From positions 50,281,689 through 50,345,688 of the forward strand of contig NC_061868.1 of the NCBI RefSeq assembly GCF_907164915.1: a stretch of 64,000 nucleotides of DNA, given 5' to 3'. Positions 19,901-29,630 of this stretch are shown piece after piece; position 1 is the stretch's first letter, and each line of letters starts with the position of its first letter. Made by a program: the position numbers and the translations under genes. The DNA is from Impatiens glandulifera (Eukaryota; Streptophyta; Magnoliopsida; Ericales; Balsaminaceae). The notes beneath the pieces were generated by a model. That model had not been told where the DNA came from. It was given only the letters and a program-made list of their open reading frames with translations, and ran no database searches.

Positions 19901-22090
19901 TTGAGGAGGTTGTGCTTGAGGGGGTGGTGTGGCACCTTGAGGAGGTGGTGTTGCTGCTTGAGGAGGTTGTGCTTGAGGGGGTGGTGTGGCTTCTTGAGGT
20001 GGTCCTTGAGGAGGTGGTGTGGCTGATTGAGGGGGTGGTGTGGCTTCTTGAGGTGGTGCTTGAGGAGGTGGTGTGGCTGCTTGAGGGGGTGGTGTGGCTT
20101 CTTGAGGTGGTCCTTGTGGTGGTCCTTGAGGAGGTGGTGTGCTAGCTTGAGGAGGTGGTGTGGCAGCTTGAGGAGGTGGTGTGGCTGCTTGAGGGGGTGG
20201 TGTGGCTTCTTGAGGTGGTCCTTGTGGTGGTCCTTGAGGAGGTGGTGTGGCAGCTTGAGGAGGTGGTGTGGCTGCTTGAGGGGGTGGTGTGGCTTCTTGA
20301 GGTGGTCCTTGTGGTGGTCCTTGAGGAGGTGGTGTGGCAGCTTGAGGAGGTGGTGTGGCTGCTTGAGGGGGTGGTGTGGCTTCTTGAGGTGGTCCTTGAG
20401 GAGGAGGTGTTCCTGCTTGAGGGGGTGGTGTGGCTTCTTGAGGTGGTCCTTGTGGTGGTCCTTGAGGAGGTGGTGTGCTAGCTTGAGGAGGTGGTGTGGC
20501 AGCTTGAGGAGGTGGTGTGGCTGCTTGAGGGGGTGGTGTGGCTTCTTGAGGTGGTCCTTGAGGAGGAGGTGTTGCTGCTTGAGGGGGTGGTGTGGCTTCT
20601 TGAGGTGGTCCTTGTGGTGGTCCTTGAGGAGGTGGTGTGGCAGCTTGAGGAGGTGGTGTGGCTTCTTGAGGTGGTCCTTGAGGAGGTGGTGTTGCTGCTT
20701 GAGGGGGTGGTGTGGCTTCTTGAGGTGGTCCTTGAGGAGGAGGTGTGGCTGCTTGAGGGGGTGGTGTGGCTGCTTGAGGAGGTGGTGTGGCAGATTGAGG
20801 CGGTCCTTGAGTAGGTGGTGTGGCTGTTTGAGATGGTGGTCCTTGAGGGGGTTGTGTTTGTACCGGAGTAGAAGGTGCTTGAGGTGCGGGCGAGCTACGA
20901 GGTGGGTGTCTTCGTTCTTTGGGTGCTGGATTATCTTGATTTTCACGACAGTTATTGCAATCAATAGTTTTGGACAAAGCAACGTCGCATTCTTCCTTTT
21001 TCTTTTGGTCAGACTTGTCGGGGAGACAATTGGCATCATCGATAATTTCAAAGTCTTTCCTAGACGAAGCATCGCATGTCTTCCCCTCTTGATTGAAAAA
21101 GTTGTCATCAACCGTTAAATTCATCAAAGCCGGCAGAGAACAGATTCCATCAGACACAATTCCTGTGAACTTATTATGAGACAAATTCAAAATCTCAACC
21201 GTCTTCAAATTGTTCATACCAACCGGCAAGTTTCCAGTGAACCTATTATTACTAATGTCAATAACAGTAACATTCTTTAGCGAACCAATCTCTTCCGGAA
21301 CACATCCTGCCATAACATTGTTAGCGAAAATAATCTCCTCTAAGTTTGGCATCTGGCCAATACTCTTGGGAATACACCCATCAAACCTGTTAAACGCGAA
21401 TACAGCAACGGTGACAGTGGATTTTCCCAACGTCTCAGGTATAATCGAAGTGAATCTATTATGGTTAACGAACAGCGCGTCTAGAGGTTTCTCGAATAAT
21501 GTCGGGGGCAACGTACCTTCAAAACTATTAAACCTGATATCAAGATATTTCAGTTTCCCTAGGCCCAATACTACGTCAGGGAACCACCCAACAAATCGAT
21601 TATTGCTAATATCAAACTCGTGCAACAATTGAAGGAACGCAACGGTCCTGGGAATGATCCCGCAGAACCTATTTGTATTGATGTGGAATAATGAGATATC
21701 GGTCAATAGCCCAATCTCGTCAGGGAGGTGACCGGCAATGTCTCCATGGTTGAGATCAATTCCGGCAACGACGGTAAGTTTCTCATCGTCGAGTGCGATG
21801 TCGCAGAAAACGCCGGTGTAACTGCAGACGTCAACACCGATCCAATTTCCCGTCATGTTAAAGGGATCAGAGTACATAGCCTCTTTCCAGGCCTGGAGAG
21901 CAGCGTAGGCGCTTTTGAGCCTGTCATTTGGAAATATTAGTTTTGGGTCAACCTGAAATTCAATCTTTCCTGGAGGAGATTCGTTTTCATCGCCTAATAA
22001 GTAAAGGTGTGCAGAAGAGGATGGAGATTGGAGGAGGATTTGGAGTAAGTAAGAGACCAACAAGAAACAGGCTCTGGTCTTGAAAGCCAT
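16991..22090 (-). CDS. Leucine-rich repeat extensin, PEX-like, giant Pro/Gln repeat
   Basis: Secreted cell-wall protein of the LRX/PEX family, whose LRR part binds RALF peptides and whose extensin part anchors in the wall. It is a single exon of 1699 codons from the ATG at 22090; the open frame extends upstream only to a GTG. A signal peptide occupies residues 1-28. The LRX N-terminal cap has DRLKSAYAALQAWKEA and WIGVDVCSYTGVFC. About ten LRRs follow (roughly 106-335; for example DISNNRFVGWFP, NLSHNKFTGIV), then a Cys-rich hinge with CDNCRE-like spacing. The remaining ~1,250 residues are degenerate repeats of ATPPPQA (7 residues) and AQPPQAATPPPQ (12), with GPPQ units nearest the LRRs. The tail is YNSPPPPAYKGY. 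Classical SPPPP and Tyr crosslink motifs are confined to the tail. A TATA-like TTTATAT lies near 22185-22195 (minus). PEX1 is suggested by remembered synteny. Confidence 0.93.
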   Translation of the reverse strand: MAFKTRACFLLVSYLLQILLQSPSSSAHLYLLGDENESPPGKIEFQVDPKLIFPNDRLKSAYAALQAWKEAMYSDPFNMTGNWIGVDVCSYTGVFCDIALDDEKLTVVAGIDLNHGDIAGHLPDEIGLLTDISLFHINTNRFCGIIPRTVAFLQLLHEFDISNNRFVGWFPDVVLGLGKLKYLDIRFNSFEGTLPPTLFEKPLDALFVNHNRFTSIIPETLGKSTVTVAVFAFNRFDGCIPKSIGQMPNLEEIIFANNVMAGCVPEEIGSLKNVTVIDISNNRFTGNLPVGMNNLKTVEILNLSHNKFTGIVSDGICSLPALMNLTVDDNFFNQEGKTCDASSRKDFEIIDDANCLPDKSDQKKKEECDVALSKTIDCNNCRENQDNPAPKERRHPPRSSPAPQAPSTPVQTQPPQGPPSQTATPPTQGPPQSATPPPQAATPPPQAATPPPQGPPQEATPPPQAATPPPQGPPQEATPPPQAATPPPQGPPQGPPQEATPPPQAATPPPQGPPQEATPPPQAATPPPQAATPPPQASTPPPQGPPQGPPQEATPPPQAGTPPPQGPPQEATPPPQAATPPPQAATPPPQGPPQGPPQEATPPPQAATPPPQAATPPPQGPPQGPPQEATPPPQAATPPPQAATPPPQASTPPPQGPPQGPPQEATPPPQAATPPPQAPPQEATPPPQSATPPPQGPPQEATPPPQAQPPQAATPPPQGATPPPQAQPPQVATPPPQAATPPPQAQPPQAATPPPQAQPPQAATPPPQAQPPQAATPPPQAATPPPQAPPPQAATPPPQAQPPQAATPPPQAQPPQATTPPPQAATPPPQAPPPQAATPPPQAQPPQAATPPPQAQPPQAATPPPQAATPPPQAQPPQAATPPPQAQPPQAATPPPQAATPPPQAPPPQAATPPPQAQPPQAATPPPQAQPPQAATPPPQAQPPQAATPPPQAPPPQTATPPPQTQPPQAATPPPQAATPPPQVQPPQAATPPPQGPPPQAATPPPQAQPPQVATPPPQAATPPPQAQPPQAATPPPQAATPPPQVPPPQAATPPPQAATPPPQAQPPQVGTPPPQAQPPQAATPPPQAQPPQAATPPPQTQPPQAATPPPQAATPPPQAQPPQATTPPPQAQPPQAATPPPQVATPPPQAQPPQAATPPPQAQPPQAATPPPQAQPPQAATPPPQAQPPQAATPPPQAQPPQAATPPPQAQPPQAATPPPQAQPPQVATPPPQAATPPPQAQPPQAATPPPQAPPPQAATPPPQAQPPQAATPPPQAQPPQTATPPPQAAPPPQTQPPQAATPPPQAQPPQAATPPPQAQPPQTATPPPQAPPPQVATPPPQAATPPPQAQPPQAGTPPPQEGTPPPEAQTPQASTPPPEAQPPQAVTPPPQAQPPQAATPPPQAATPPPQAATPPPQAATPPPQAATPPPQAATQPPQAATPPPQAATPPPQAATPPPQAATPPPQAATPPPQAATPPPQAATPPPQVATPPPQAATPPPQAATPPPQAATPPPQAPPPQAATPPPQAPPPEVTTPPPQAATPPPQAATPPPQAATPPPQVATPPPQAATPPPQAATPPPQVATPPPQAATPPPQAATPPPQAATPPPQAATPPPQAATPPPQAATPPPQVATPPPQAATPPPQAATPPPQAATPPPQVATPPEASPPEEFSDIGLPPELTLGGLYNSPPPPAYKGY
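17090..20880 (-). repeat. 21-bp and 36-bp coding minisatellite in the LRR-extensin gene
   Basis: About 3.8 kb of in-frame tandem repeats. The + strand shows GGTGGTGTGGCTGCTTGAGG units of 21 bp (encoding ATPPPQA) near 17090-17890 and 36-bp units (encoding AQPPQAATPPPQ) in the middle. Toward 20100-20800 longer units alternate with GGTCCTTGTGGTGGTCCTTG (GPPQGPPQ). Because all units are multiples of three, several other frames also stay open. The + strand is strongly G-rich with G4-G5 runs. Confidence 0.95.
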
Positions 22091-23286
22091 GATCACTGTG
22101 AATGAATGAATGAATGAATGAATGATTGCCTCAACGAAGTGAGTATCTAAAGAGGAGCGGGATGTTGGAGAGAGAGTGAAATTGGAGGATATAAATTACA
22201 TGCAAGTTTGAGAGACAGGGAAAGAAAGACAGGGGAGGGGGAGAGGAATCGGAGGATCCCAAGAATTCATGGGAGCCGTTGACAACAAACTTTATGGGAT
22301 AACTGACTTTTTTTTTTTTCTTTTTTTTTTCCCTTCAATTTCTATTGGTTAAGAATCTTGTACCCTCAACTTTCTCTTAATTATCTTTTGCCAAGTGTCA
22401 TTTTTCTTTAGTTTTTATCTAGGCTAGCCCTCATTTTTATTTATTTTTTGAAACTTGCCCCTTTCCCCTAGAAGTCACGGAGTATTTTGGATTTCAAGAG
22501 TATTCTTAATTGTGCATGAAATTTTCACATTTGTAGCCATGCTCATGAAGTGAAAGTTAACTTAATCCCTCTATCAATATGTTTTTCAAAACAACATGTA
22601 AATCAAACTCTTAACTCATTTTTTTTTTTTTTTTTCAATTGGTCAAACCGTAACATAAGTAACCCATCATAACTTGAGTTTGTTCAATGTTTTGTCATTG
22701 TACTTACAACGACCACATGTCAATTAAACTCTTAACTCTTCTAGTTTTGTTCAATTGGTCAAATTGTAACATGAGTACCAATCATAACTTGAGTTTGTTC
22801 AATGTTTTGTCTTTCTATTTTCTTTACTCTAAGTTATTGGTTCTGATTACAATTTTTTTGTAACCCCGAAACAATTTTAAAGTTAAAGTTTGTATTAATT
22901 AGTTGTGATGCATCACTATATAAACAATTTCATCATTTGAGTTATCTTAATGGTAGATAATGGATTGAAATATATAACATTTAATGATAGATATTATGGT
23001 CAAACTAATTGATGGAGAAATGAATTGATGTATTTATTAAATTCATATGGTTAACATGATCAAAGAAGTTGGAACAATATATACCAAAATAATCAAATAT
23101 TCAACACAAATCCTGGTGTCTGAAACTTCATCCATCAAGAACCATCTTCCAATTGATTCCTCTCTTCCATGTTCCGGATTCTCCTTGCTCTCAATCTCTT
23201 GGATTGGAATTAGGATTTCACATTCATTCATGTCAATTAATTAAAAATGGAGTGTTTATACAAACATTATATACAGGAATGGTGTC
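22091..23286. other. Promoter of the LRR-extensin gene and spacer with a tandem repeat
   Basis: A (TGAA)n run lies at 22101-22124 in the leader of the LRR-extensin gene and a TATA-like element near 22190. Further out, 22598-22705 and 22717-22820 are direct copies (AAACTCTTAACTC, TTCAATTGGTCAAA, ATCATAACTTGAGTTTGTTC). 23043-23286 holds no convincing gene and includes the 3' flank of the next gene. Confidence 0.5.
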
Positions 23287-24196
23287 TTAGAAAAGACCCT
23301 TGAATGGATTATTGAGAGTGTCGTGAAGATTATTGTAGAGCGCATAAAGTGAGTATTGTCGAAGATTGGCAACCTCGTACCAGGAGTTGAGCACCCTATC
23401 ATTCTTGTCTGTACCTGAAAACGCGAGCTGAATGCTCAATTTGCAATCAACATTTCCTCCATTATCAATGCTCCCACACTTGGATATCGGTATGGCACAA
23501 TCTTGATCGTTTAGGCAAACAACCGATTTCCCAGAACACGAACTGCAACCAAACTTCTTCCAATGTAGGTTTTGCAATGTTCCCTTATTGAATTCCAACA
23601 CCTTTACAAGTAGTTAATTGAATGAATCATCAAACCAACATCTCTTTGTTTTGTTTTGTTTTGTTTAAGGAATAATGTAAATTAACAATATAATACCAGA
23701 GTAAAACTAGTTATTATATGGGTACTGTCTGCAACTAAAACAGGCATTGATCTTGCTGCATATTGTCTTCCAGAGAATGCAACCATGTACCCTCCATCCA
23801 TGCTCTGAAAATATAACAAGATTGATCAAACCCACAAATTTAAATCATAGAATGATTCGAGTAACCCACCGAATCAAAAGTATCGCCGTCGATTGTAAGA
23901 AGGGAAATCTCATCAATTTTGGGTCTGAATACTGCAAGCATTGCACTATTGTCAGATAGAGGCAATCGTCGATCACAAGGAGAAAGTTGAGTCTGGTTGA
24001 AGAAAAATGACTCCTTTGAGGAAAATGTAAGGCCAAAGCTGAACCCATCAAATCTCTCAACTTTTGCATCTAAACAGGGACTGAATACATCGTTAGTATC
24101 CAACCCATGGGCTTGGATAATCATCATCATCATCATCATCAGAATAGTTGTTAATCTTGTCATATCATAAATCACAATGCAGTATTGTTTAAGCAT
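23287..24196 (-). CDS. EXPP1-like secreted plant-specific protein
   Basis: Three exons, 23870-24196, 23697-23804 and 23287-23601, give 249 residues with GT-AG sites and matching phases. The protein has a hydrophobic N-terminus (a run of six Met, then IIQAHG) that looks like a signal peptide. A conserved plant-specific domain follows: DVFSPCLDAKVERFDGF, LSPCDRRLPLS, FRPKIDEISLLTI, GGYMVAFSGRQYAARS, WKKFGCSSCSG and LAFSGTDKNDR. Paired cysteines suit an extracellular, disulfide-bonded protein. From memory it fits the 'expp1' family of Arabidopsis, whose biochemical function I do not know. The first ATG (24196) gives a long leader; the second in-frame ATG at 24163 (MTRLTTIL) gives a more typical signal peptide and may be the true start. 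Confidence 0.85.
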
Positions 24197-25025
24197 ATGC
24201 TTTTGATGAAGATTTACACACCTTAATTATGATTAGTTTGTGGGTTTAAGATTTAGAGAAAAGACATTCTGAATTAACGTTTGAATCGGCAAACAAGGTG
24301 GATCTTGTCTCGATCGGCAAATGTTGTTGTTGCATTGGAGGGCAAGAGAAATGTTAATTTACTGAAATGCCCTCCCTTTCATCTCCCTTGAGGAAACAAT
24401 AGTTCCTGAGAGGGGAACCCATGTTCCCTGGATGCCTAATTTTAGGTATTTTCAATGATTCACAATCCTTCATTTTCGCATTAAAATAAAACTAACCGTG
24501 TTTGAAAGAACTTGGACTTATAACCATACAAATTATTGATAGTATTTTACTGAAATTATTGTTCGATTATAAATTAGATCATGCGGATTTGGTGGATTTT
24601 TAATTTGTGAGGCCGATGAGAATTTTGCTTTTCTGGATGTAATCTTCCTTCAAGTTAGGATCATTCCTTTTGTAATATCAGGTTTTTAGTTAAGAAAATA
24701 TAAAACAAACAAAAAAAACTAATTACACATATGATTGGTACGAACAATGTTGTTTTTGTTGTCACATTTTATCTAGTCAATGTCATAAATATTGAGTTGA
24801 TGCGTAAATTTCATTGGACAAACAATTATTGTTCATTAATTATTCTTATTTTAACAATTAAGTAATTGTTAGTACACAATATATATCATTTAATTAATTG
24901 AAATTTCATTCACATAATTTAAAGTTTTATGATCAAATATTGCAAATCAAACTTAGTCATGATATTGTGTACTAACAATATTGCAAATCAAACTTAGTCA
25001 TGTGATCAAATATCTAGACAAGTAA
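24197..25025. other. Spacer upstream of the EXPP1-like gene
   Basis: AT-rich promoter and intergenic DNA. 24945-25016 contains a direct repeat (TATTGCAAATCAAACTTAGTCATG occurs twice, here described by its ends TATTGCAAAT and TAGTCATG, and near both copies GATCAAATAT). No ORF worth calling. Confidence 0.4.
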
Positions 25026-26180
25026 TATTATTGATTAGGGTTATAATTTATGGGATTTTGTTTAGTGTTGTTTATTGATTCATGTGAATCAAATTTTAAA
25101 ATTATCATTTAACAATTGTATTGTCATTTTAGTTATTTCTTGTTCGGAATTGATTGTGGTTAACTTTCTTATGTCATTTGATTTTGATATTTAAAATTTG
25201 TTTCATCAAAAAAAAAAATTTATGAAAAGTTTAATTATTTGAATTAAAATTTAAAAACAATTCTTTGAATATAAAATTCATGAAAAAATAAACTAAAAAT
25301 AGTTTGATGTCCTACCTTGTGAATTGAGTTATTTTGAGATTATTTGAAACTAATTCTCACAATTTTTTGTGCAGCTGGATAATTGTCTATCAGAAAATTC
25401 AAATTATTTTGAAAAGTAAATTGCATTTTAATTTCATTTGATTTCAATTGAATGCCATTATATTTCTAAATAAATAAAAAAAGTTATTAGAGAGGGGAAT
25501 CCTAAAATGGGTTATTATCCTTTCAGAATAGAAAGGAAAAGTATTTATTATTGGATGGTTGGGAATCAAAATCAATTTAATGCAATTAATTTAATTAATA
25601 AAAAAATTATTATACGGTGATTAATAGTTGTCCAAATAATATTAAATATTAATTTTGATAATATTCAAGATTTGATTGGTATTTTATTTAGAAAAAAATC
25701 ATAATTAAATTCCTAGAGTTATTATTTTGATTTATTTCTATAATTTTTTTATAAAAATATATCTTAATTTACTCACAATTAATTATGACAGTCTTTGACA
25801 CTCCATAAACAATTTAATTGTTTACCATTATTTACATTTGTGATATAAAGAACTTTTTGATTTGATAGGCCTATAAGTAACAATCCATTACACTTGGAAG
25901 TGTTATTTTTAATCAGGTAATTCAAATATTTAAAAGTCATTTACCTTTAGTGTGAATAATCCTACCGATTCAAAAATTGGTTAATAAAATTATTAGAATA
26001 ATTTTCAATTTCACTAGCTATTCCTATAGGATATTTTATAAGTGAACATATTAAATTGACAATAATAAATCAACCTGAAGTAATATTCATTAGATCATGA
26101 TAACGTTGATTTATTTGGCAATCTCAATATTTTATTTTTGAGCATTAAGAAGTTTAATTTCTTTTTCTTCCACACAAAAT
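25026..26180 (+). pseudogene. 3' end and downstream DNA of a lost B3 gene copy
   Basis: 25030-25180 matches the last codons and 3' flank of the intact B3 gene at 30570-30720: TATTGATTAGGGTTATAA (which includes the stop codon of the intact gene), then TTTAACAATTGTATTGT, then TTAGTTATTTCTT, then CATTTGATTTT. Similarity continues in patches to about 25870 (compare 30780-31210). The coding body is missing. Confidence 0.6.
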
Positions 26181-26199
26181 GTACATATATTTTTTATAC

Positions 26200-26700
26200 A
26201 AACCAATTTTACACAATAACGAAACATTTAAAACGTGTATATGTGCATTACTATTTATAAAACATAACATAAGATTAATTATAATCTCAAATTAATGCAT
26301 TTATAAGCATGTGCGCTTCAACCGTTAATTCGACTCATATTGAGAATTAGTCTTTTAAGTCTTTAAAAAACCGTTAAAATAGACTACAAATTAATCTTAT
26401 ATAAATCAACACAACACTAGTGTTTCATTAGGCATGGAGAATCATCAAGTGCAATCAGTGGCAAAAAAAAATGTAAGTGATATAATAATTATGGTTTAAG
26501 ACTATTTATGACTTTTGTTTTTTAGATGTTTATTGATTCATATAAATCAAACTTCTAAATCTATATCCTTCAATCATTTTATTGTAATTTTTAATTATTT
26601 TTTGTCGGAATTTGTTTCATAATTAACGTTATTAGATGTTGTATTTGATTTTTGACTTTTATTTTTTAGTTCAAAACAATAACAACAGATTGTTTATCTT
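26200..26700 (+). pseudogene. Remnant of a second B3 gene copy (5' start and 3' flank)
   Basis: 26240-26460 resembles 29370-29660, the promoter and first codons of the intact B3 gene: TAAAACATAACATAAGATTAA versus a similar phrase at 29385, GTGC(G)CTTCAACC versus GTGCACTACAACC, and TAGGCATGGAGAATC versus TAGGCATGGGGAACC. 26510-26660 then resembles the 3' flank (TTGATTCATATAAATCAAA; TTTTAATTATTTTTTGTCGG). The coding exons between are gone. Confidence 0.5.
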
Positions 26701-28049
26701 GAATATTTGAAAAAATAGGTTATGATTTAAAAATCATTGTGTGAATAAAAAATTATTATTTAAATTAAAAATAAAATTGTATTTAAATTTTATTAAAAAT
26801 AAAGTAAAATTATTTTAATATTAAGTGGATGAATTTGATTGATTTAATTATAAATAAAATATATAATGTATAATAGAATATTTAAAAATAATTCAATTAA
26901 CCCAATATCAAACCAGCTCTAATTAGTAGAGTTTTGTTACAAATCATCTCGCCTCTTTTTTATATTATCCAAATTTCTCTCAAAATTCACAAATTATTTA
27001 ATTTTATAAATACATATATATATATATATATAATTAAAATAAAACATATTAAATTAAATAATTAAAATAAAATAAAATTTAACTTTAATAAAAAAAATTC
27101 ATTTATATTAAAAATAAAAATATCATACTCTAAAATAAAATGTATTAAAAAATAAGTCAAACTATACAAACTTATTAAAATAAAATATGTATTTTATTAA
27201 AACAATATATTATATAAACATTAAAATAAAATATATTATAAGAAAAAAAAAAGTAAAACTTATTAAAATAAAATACATATTTTAATATGTTTATTTTTAA
27301 TGTTTTTGAGCAAGTGGAAGTTTCCATTTTCCAGTCCATGTTGATTGTGCATCATTGTTGGAAGATAATCAAGAGTAACAATATTATTTCCAATAGTCTA
27401 TCTTTATTATATATCCCAATGTTTGTTTTAGAATATATTCTCTATGGTCAAAGAATTATATTAGTGCATATTTTCGTCCATTGACTTTTTTTTTCATAGC
27501 CTCTAATTGAGTTTTCTGGAACATAAAAGTGAGATTTCGACACATTTAATAATATGTATTGACTCTAATGCTGTTGCTAGTTGAATTTTGTGTATCATTT
27601 TGTTTTAGTAGATTTGGTGTCTCTTTTGTATATTACTGTTTTATTGAGATTCATTTTCAGTTATATATTTGTGTCTAAAGATTGGGTAATGGGACCTCCT
27701 TACATTTGAATCATTTTTTAAAATAAATCTTCATAAAAGAAATTCAGTTAATCATGTAATTAAGATTTATCTTCATAAATCTTAATTATAAGTTTTTGTT
27801 TGCCTTAAGCCACCAGGACATAAGGTGAAATAAAAAGAAAAATATAAAGTTTTCAGGACATTTTTTTAGTATTTTAAGAATTCCTCTTGGGTTAAATTAT
27901 ATATATTAATATAAGTAATAATTATTTTTAAAGTATGAAAATCTTGTCGTTTTTTGAGTGCAAAATCTTGTTTTAGTTAGGAAATGGAATCGTTCGTTCC
28001 ATCGACAAACCCTAAGTTAGATTTTGTGGTGTTCTTTCTTAAATCAATT
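26701..28049. other. AT-rich spacer
   Basis: Very AT-rich, with a (TA)n run near 27013-27032 and many AAATAAAATA-type low-complexity repeats between 27030 and 27290. A 65-codon ORF at 27287-27484 has no recognised features. No gene is seen. Confidence 0.4.
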
Positions 28050-28215
28050 ATTCATTATTGAGGAAGGCAAAAGTCTTCCCGGGATTCTTCTTCTTCTTCT
28101 TCTCTGATTCTGGTTTGTTAATTAGAAATTCCATTAATCTTCTGTCGCTTTTTTCATTTCTTCGTTTTCGCGAATCTGTCTGCTCTTATTATGATCAATA
28201 TTTTAGGTGATGGAT
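28050..28215 (+). pseudogene. Stray copy of PAC2 exon 1 and intron 1
   Basis: GAGGAAGGCAAAAGTCTTCC, the GGATTCTTCTTC run, CTCTGATTCTGGTTTGTT, the CTTCTGTCG/TTTCTTCGTTTTCG stretch and CAATATTTTAGGTGATG lie in the same order and spacing as in 45574-45722. That segment is the first exon and most of the first intron of the PAC2 gene about 17.5 kb away. The ATG region is not conserved. It sits just upstream of the B3 pseudogene and may once have supplied a promoter or leader. Confidence 0.8.
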
Positions 28216-28311
28216 TAACCTAATTTTTTCTTTCAATTTTGGTTTTCAATCTTGACGATTGGTTGTCCTGGAGGTTTATAAAACCTGGGCCTTTTCTTTG
28301 ACGGCAGAAAT

Positions 28312-28974
28312 ATGAGAATTCAGCAGGAAGATCGCCGCCAACAGCAACCGTCTCCGGCGGTAACTGCCAATTTGTACAGGATTATTCCGTCTCGGGACGA
28401 CAGGCTGGTAGAACAACATTCTCTCTATCTCTCCATAGGCAAGGCATTCATTGTTCTCTCTAATGTACAAATCACTTAGTCTAAGCGGGGCTTAACATTG
28501 AGTATTCATTCATTCATTTCCATCTATTTTATTTCTCTTCCCTTATTTGGATTCCTTGTTTTTCTCTTAACAAGTAGACTTACTTGGAATTGAATTCCCC
28601 TGTTTTAGGTTCATGAATGATATGATGATGATGTTTATGATGATAGTATTCATGCATCTTAAGAGTACTGTGTATATAATATATACTTATTTATCTGCAG
28701 AAACTCCCATACAAGTTTGCTGAGGAACATGGAAATGATCTGAAAACAGAAGGGGAGCTTGCTGTTCCCAACTGTTCCATTTGAATGTGCGAAGAGTGAT
28801 TGCATGATATGGTCTGGTGATGGCTGGAATGAATTCATGGAGTATTATACCATTTGTTATGGTGATTTGGTAATGTTCCAGTATATGATAGGAAGCTCAA
28901 AGTTTTGTGCTGTCGTATTTCCAATGAACGCTTCAGAGATTGAGTGTCCAAGAAACCTGCACAAACACAAATAG
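28312..28974 (+). pseudogene. B3 (REM/VRN1-like) gene with a frameshift
   Basis: A first exon (28312-28407; ATG, then LYRIIPSRDDRL) joins by GTAGAA and CTGCAG splice sites to an exon from 28702 reading KLPYKFAEEHGNDLKTEG then ELAVPNCSI. A stop then occurs near 28785. The family pattern continues in another frame: CAKSDCMIWSGDGWNEF, YYTICYGDLVMFQY, then MNASEIECP, ending at 28974. This is a B3 DNA-binding domain in which an indel around 28750-28790 breaks the frame. No alternative splice that removes the stop was found. The orientation and family match the intact B3 gene 650 bases downstream. Confidence 0.75.
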
Positions 28975-29630
28975 GAAGATGATTTCAGCTCGGTTGAAAT
29001 TGTTAGATCATCATCATCATCATCCAAACTGGGGATCATGAAATCCAATTGAAAGGATAGGAACTTCAAATGTAAGCTTAAGGTTTAATTGAAATCTTAT
29101 AACGAAGATAGAAGTACCATTTTTTATGAGTCCAAAATTCCTTGATTTGCACTTGACCAAAGAATCCCAAATTTGAGTCTCGAAGCCTACAATCTTTGCT
29201 TGGAAAAGGTTAGTTTCTAGAATAGTGTTTAACGTTGAAATCTTGGATAAGCCTAAATTGCCTAGAAATAATGTGTATTTATTTTGATAGATCATCTTCA
29301 TTTCTTAAAAACTTCAATATATCCACTTATTTCACACATTGTACTAACATTTAAACCCTGCATATAGGCACTTACTATTGATAAAAACATAATATAAACT
29401 TAATTAATCACGAATTAAGGCATTTGGGATGCAATCTTTGTATCAAATATGTGCACTACAACCATTATTTGTCAATCATACAAAAAAAATGTTTTCCACG
29501 CGATAGAAGAGGCCGTGGGGGCATATTCGGAATTATCCTTTTTAATTATTTCCCAAAAGGGTAAACTATGCGACAACCGAATCCTCTATAAATTAACGTG
29601 ACATTGCTTATGTTTCATCAGTCTATAGGC
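28975..29630. other. Spacer and promoter of the intact B3 gene
   Basis: No gene is seen. A (CAT)n run lies at 29010-29022. 29586-29593 reads CTATAAATTA, a TATA-like element about 40 bases before the ATG of the next gene. Part of this promoter (29370-29620) is also found, decayed, at 26240-26440. Confidence 0.45.

Noticed and set aside
17090..20880. Repeat array that might suggest CRISPR
   Set aside because: Units are contiguous without unique spacers, are multiples of three, and encode a Pro-rich protein in a plant gene.
17005..21118. Large + strand ORFs rich in Trp, Leu, Val, Gly, Arg, Cys
   Set aside because: They are the reverse complement and other frames of the Pro/Gln repeat of the LRR-extensin gene; no start context, domain or composition of a real protein.
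27287..27484. 65-codon ORF
   Set aside because: AT-driven composition (Ile, Phe, Val), no recognisable domain or splice partner.
28276..28470. Minus-strand 64-codon ORF
   Set aside because: It is opposite the first exon of the B3 pseudogene, which has splice sites and family similarity on the + strand.
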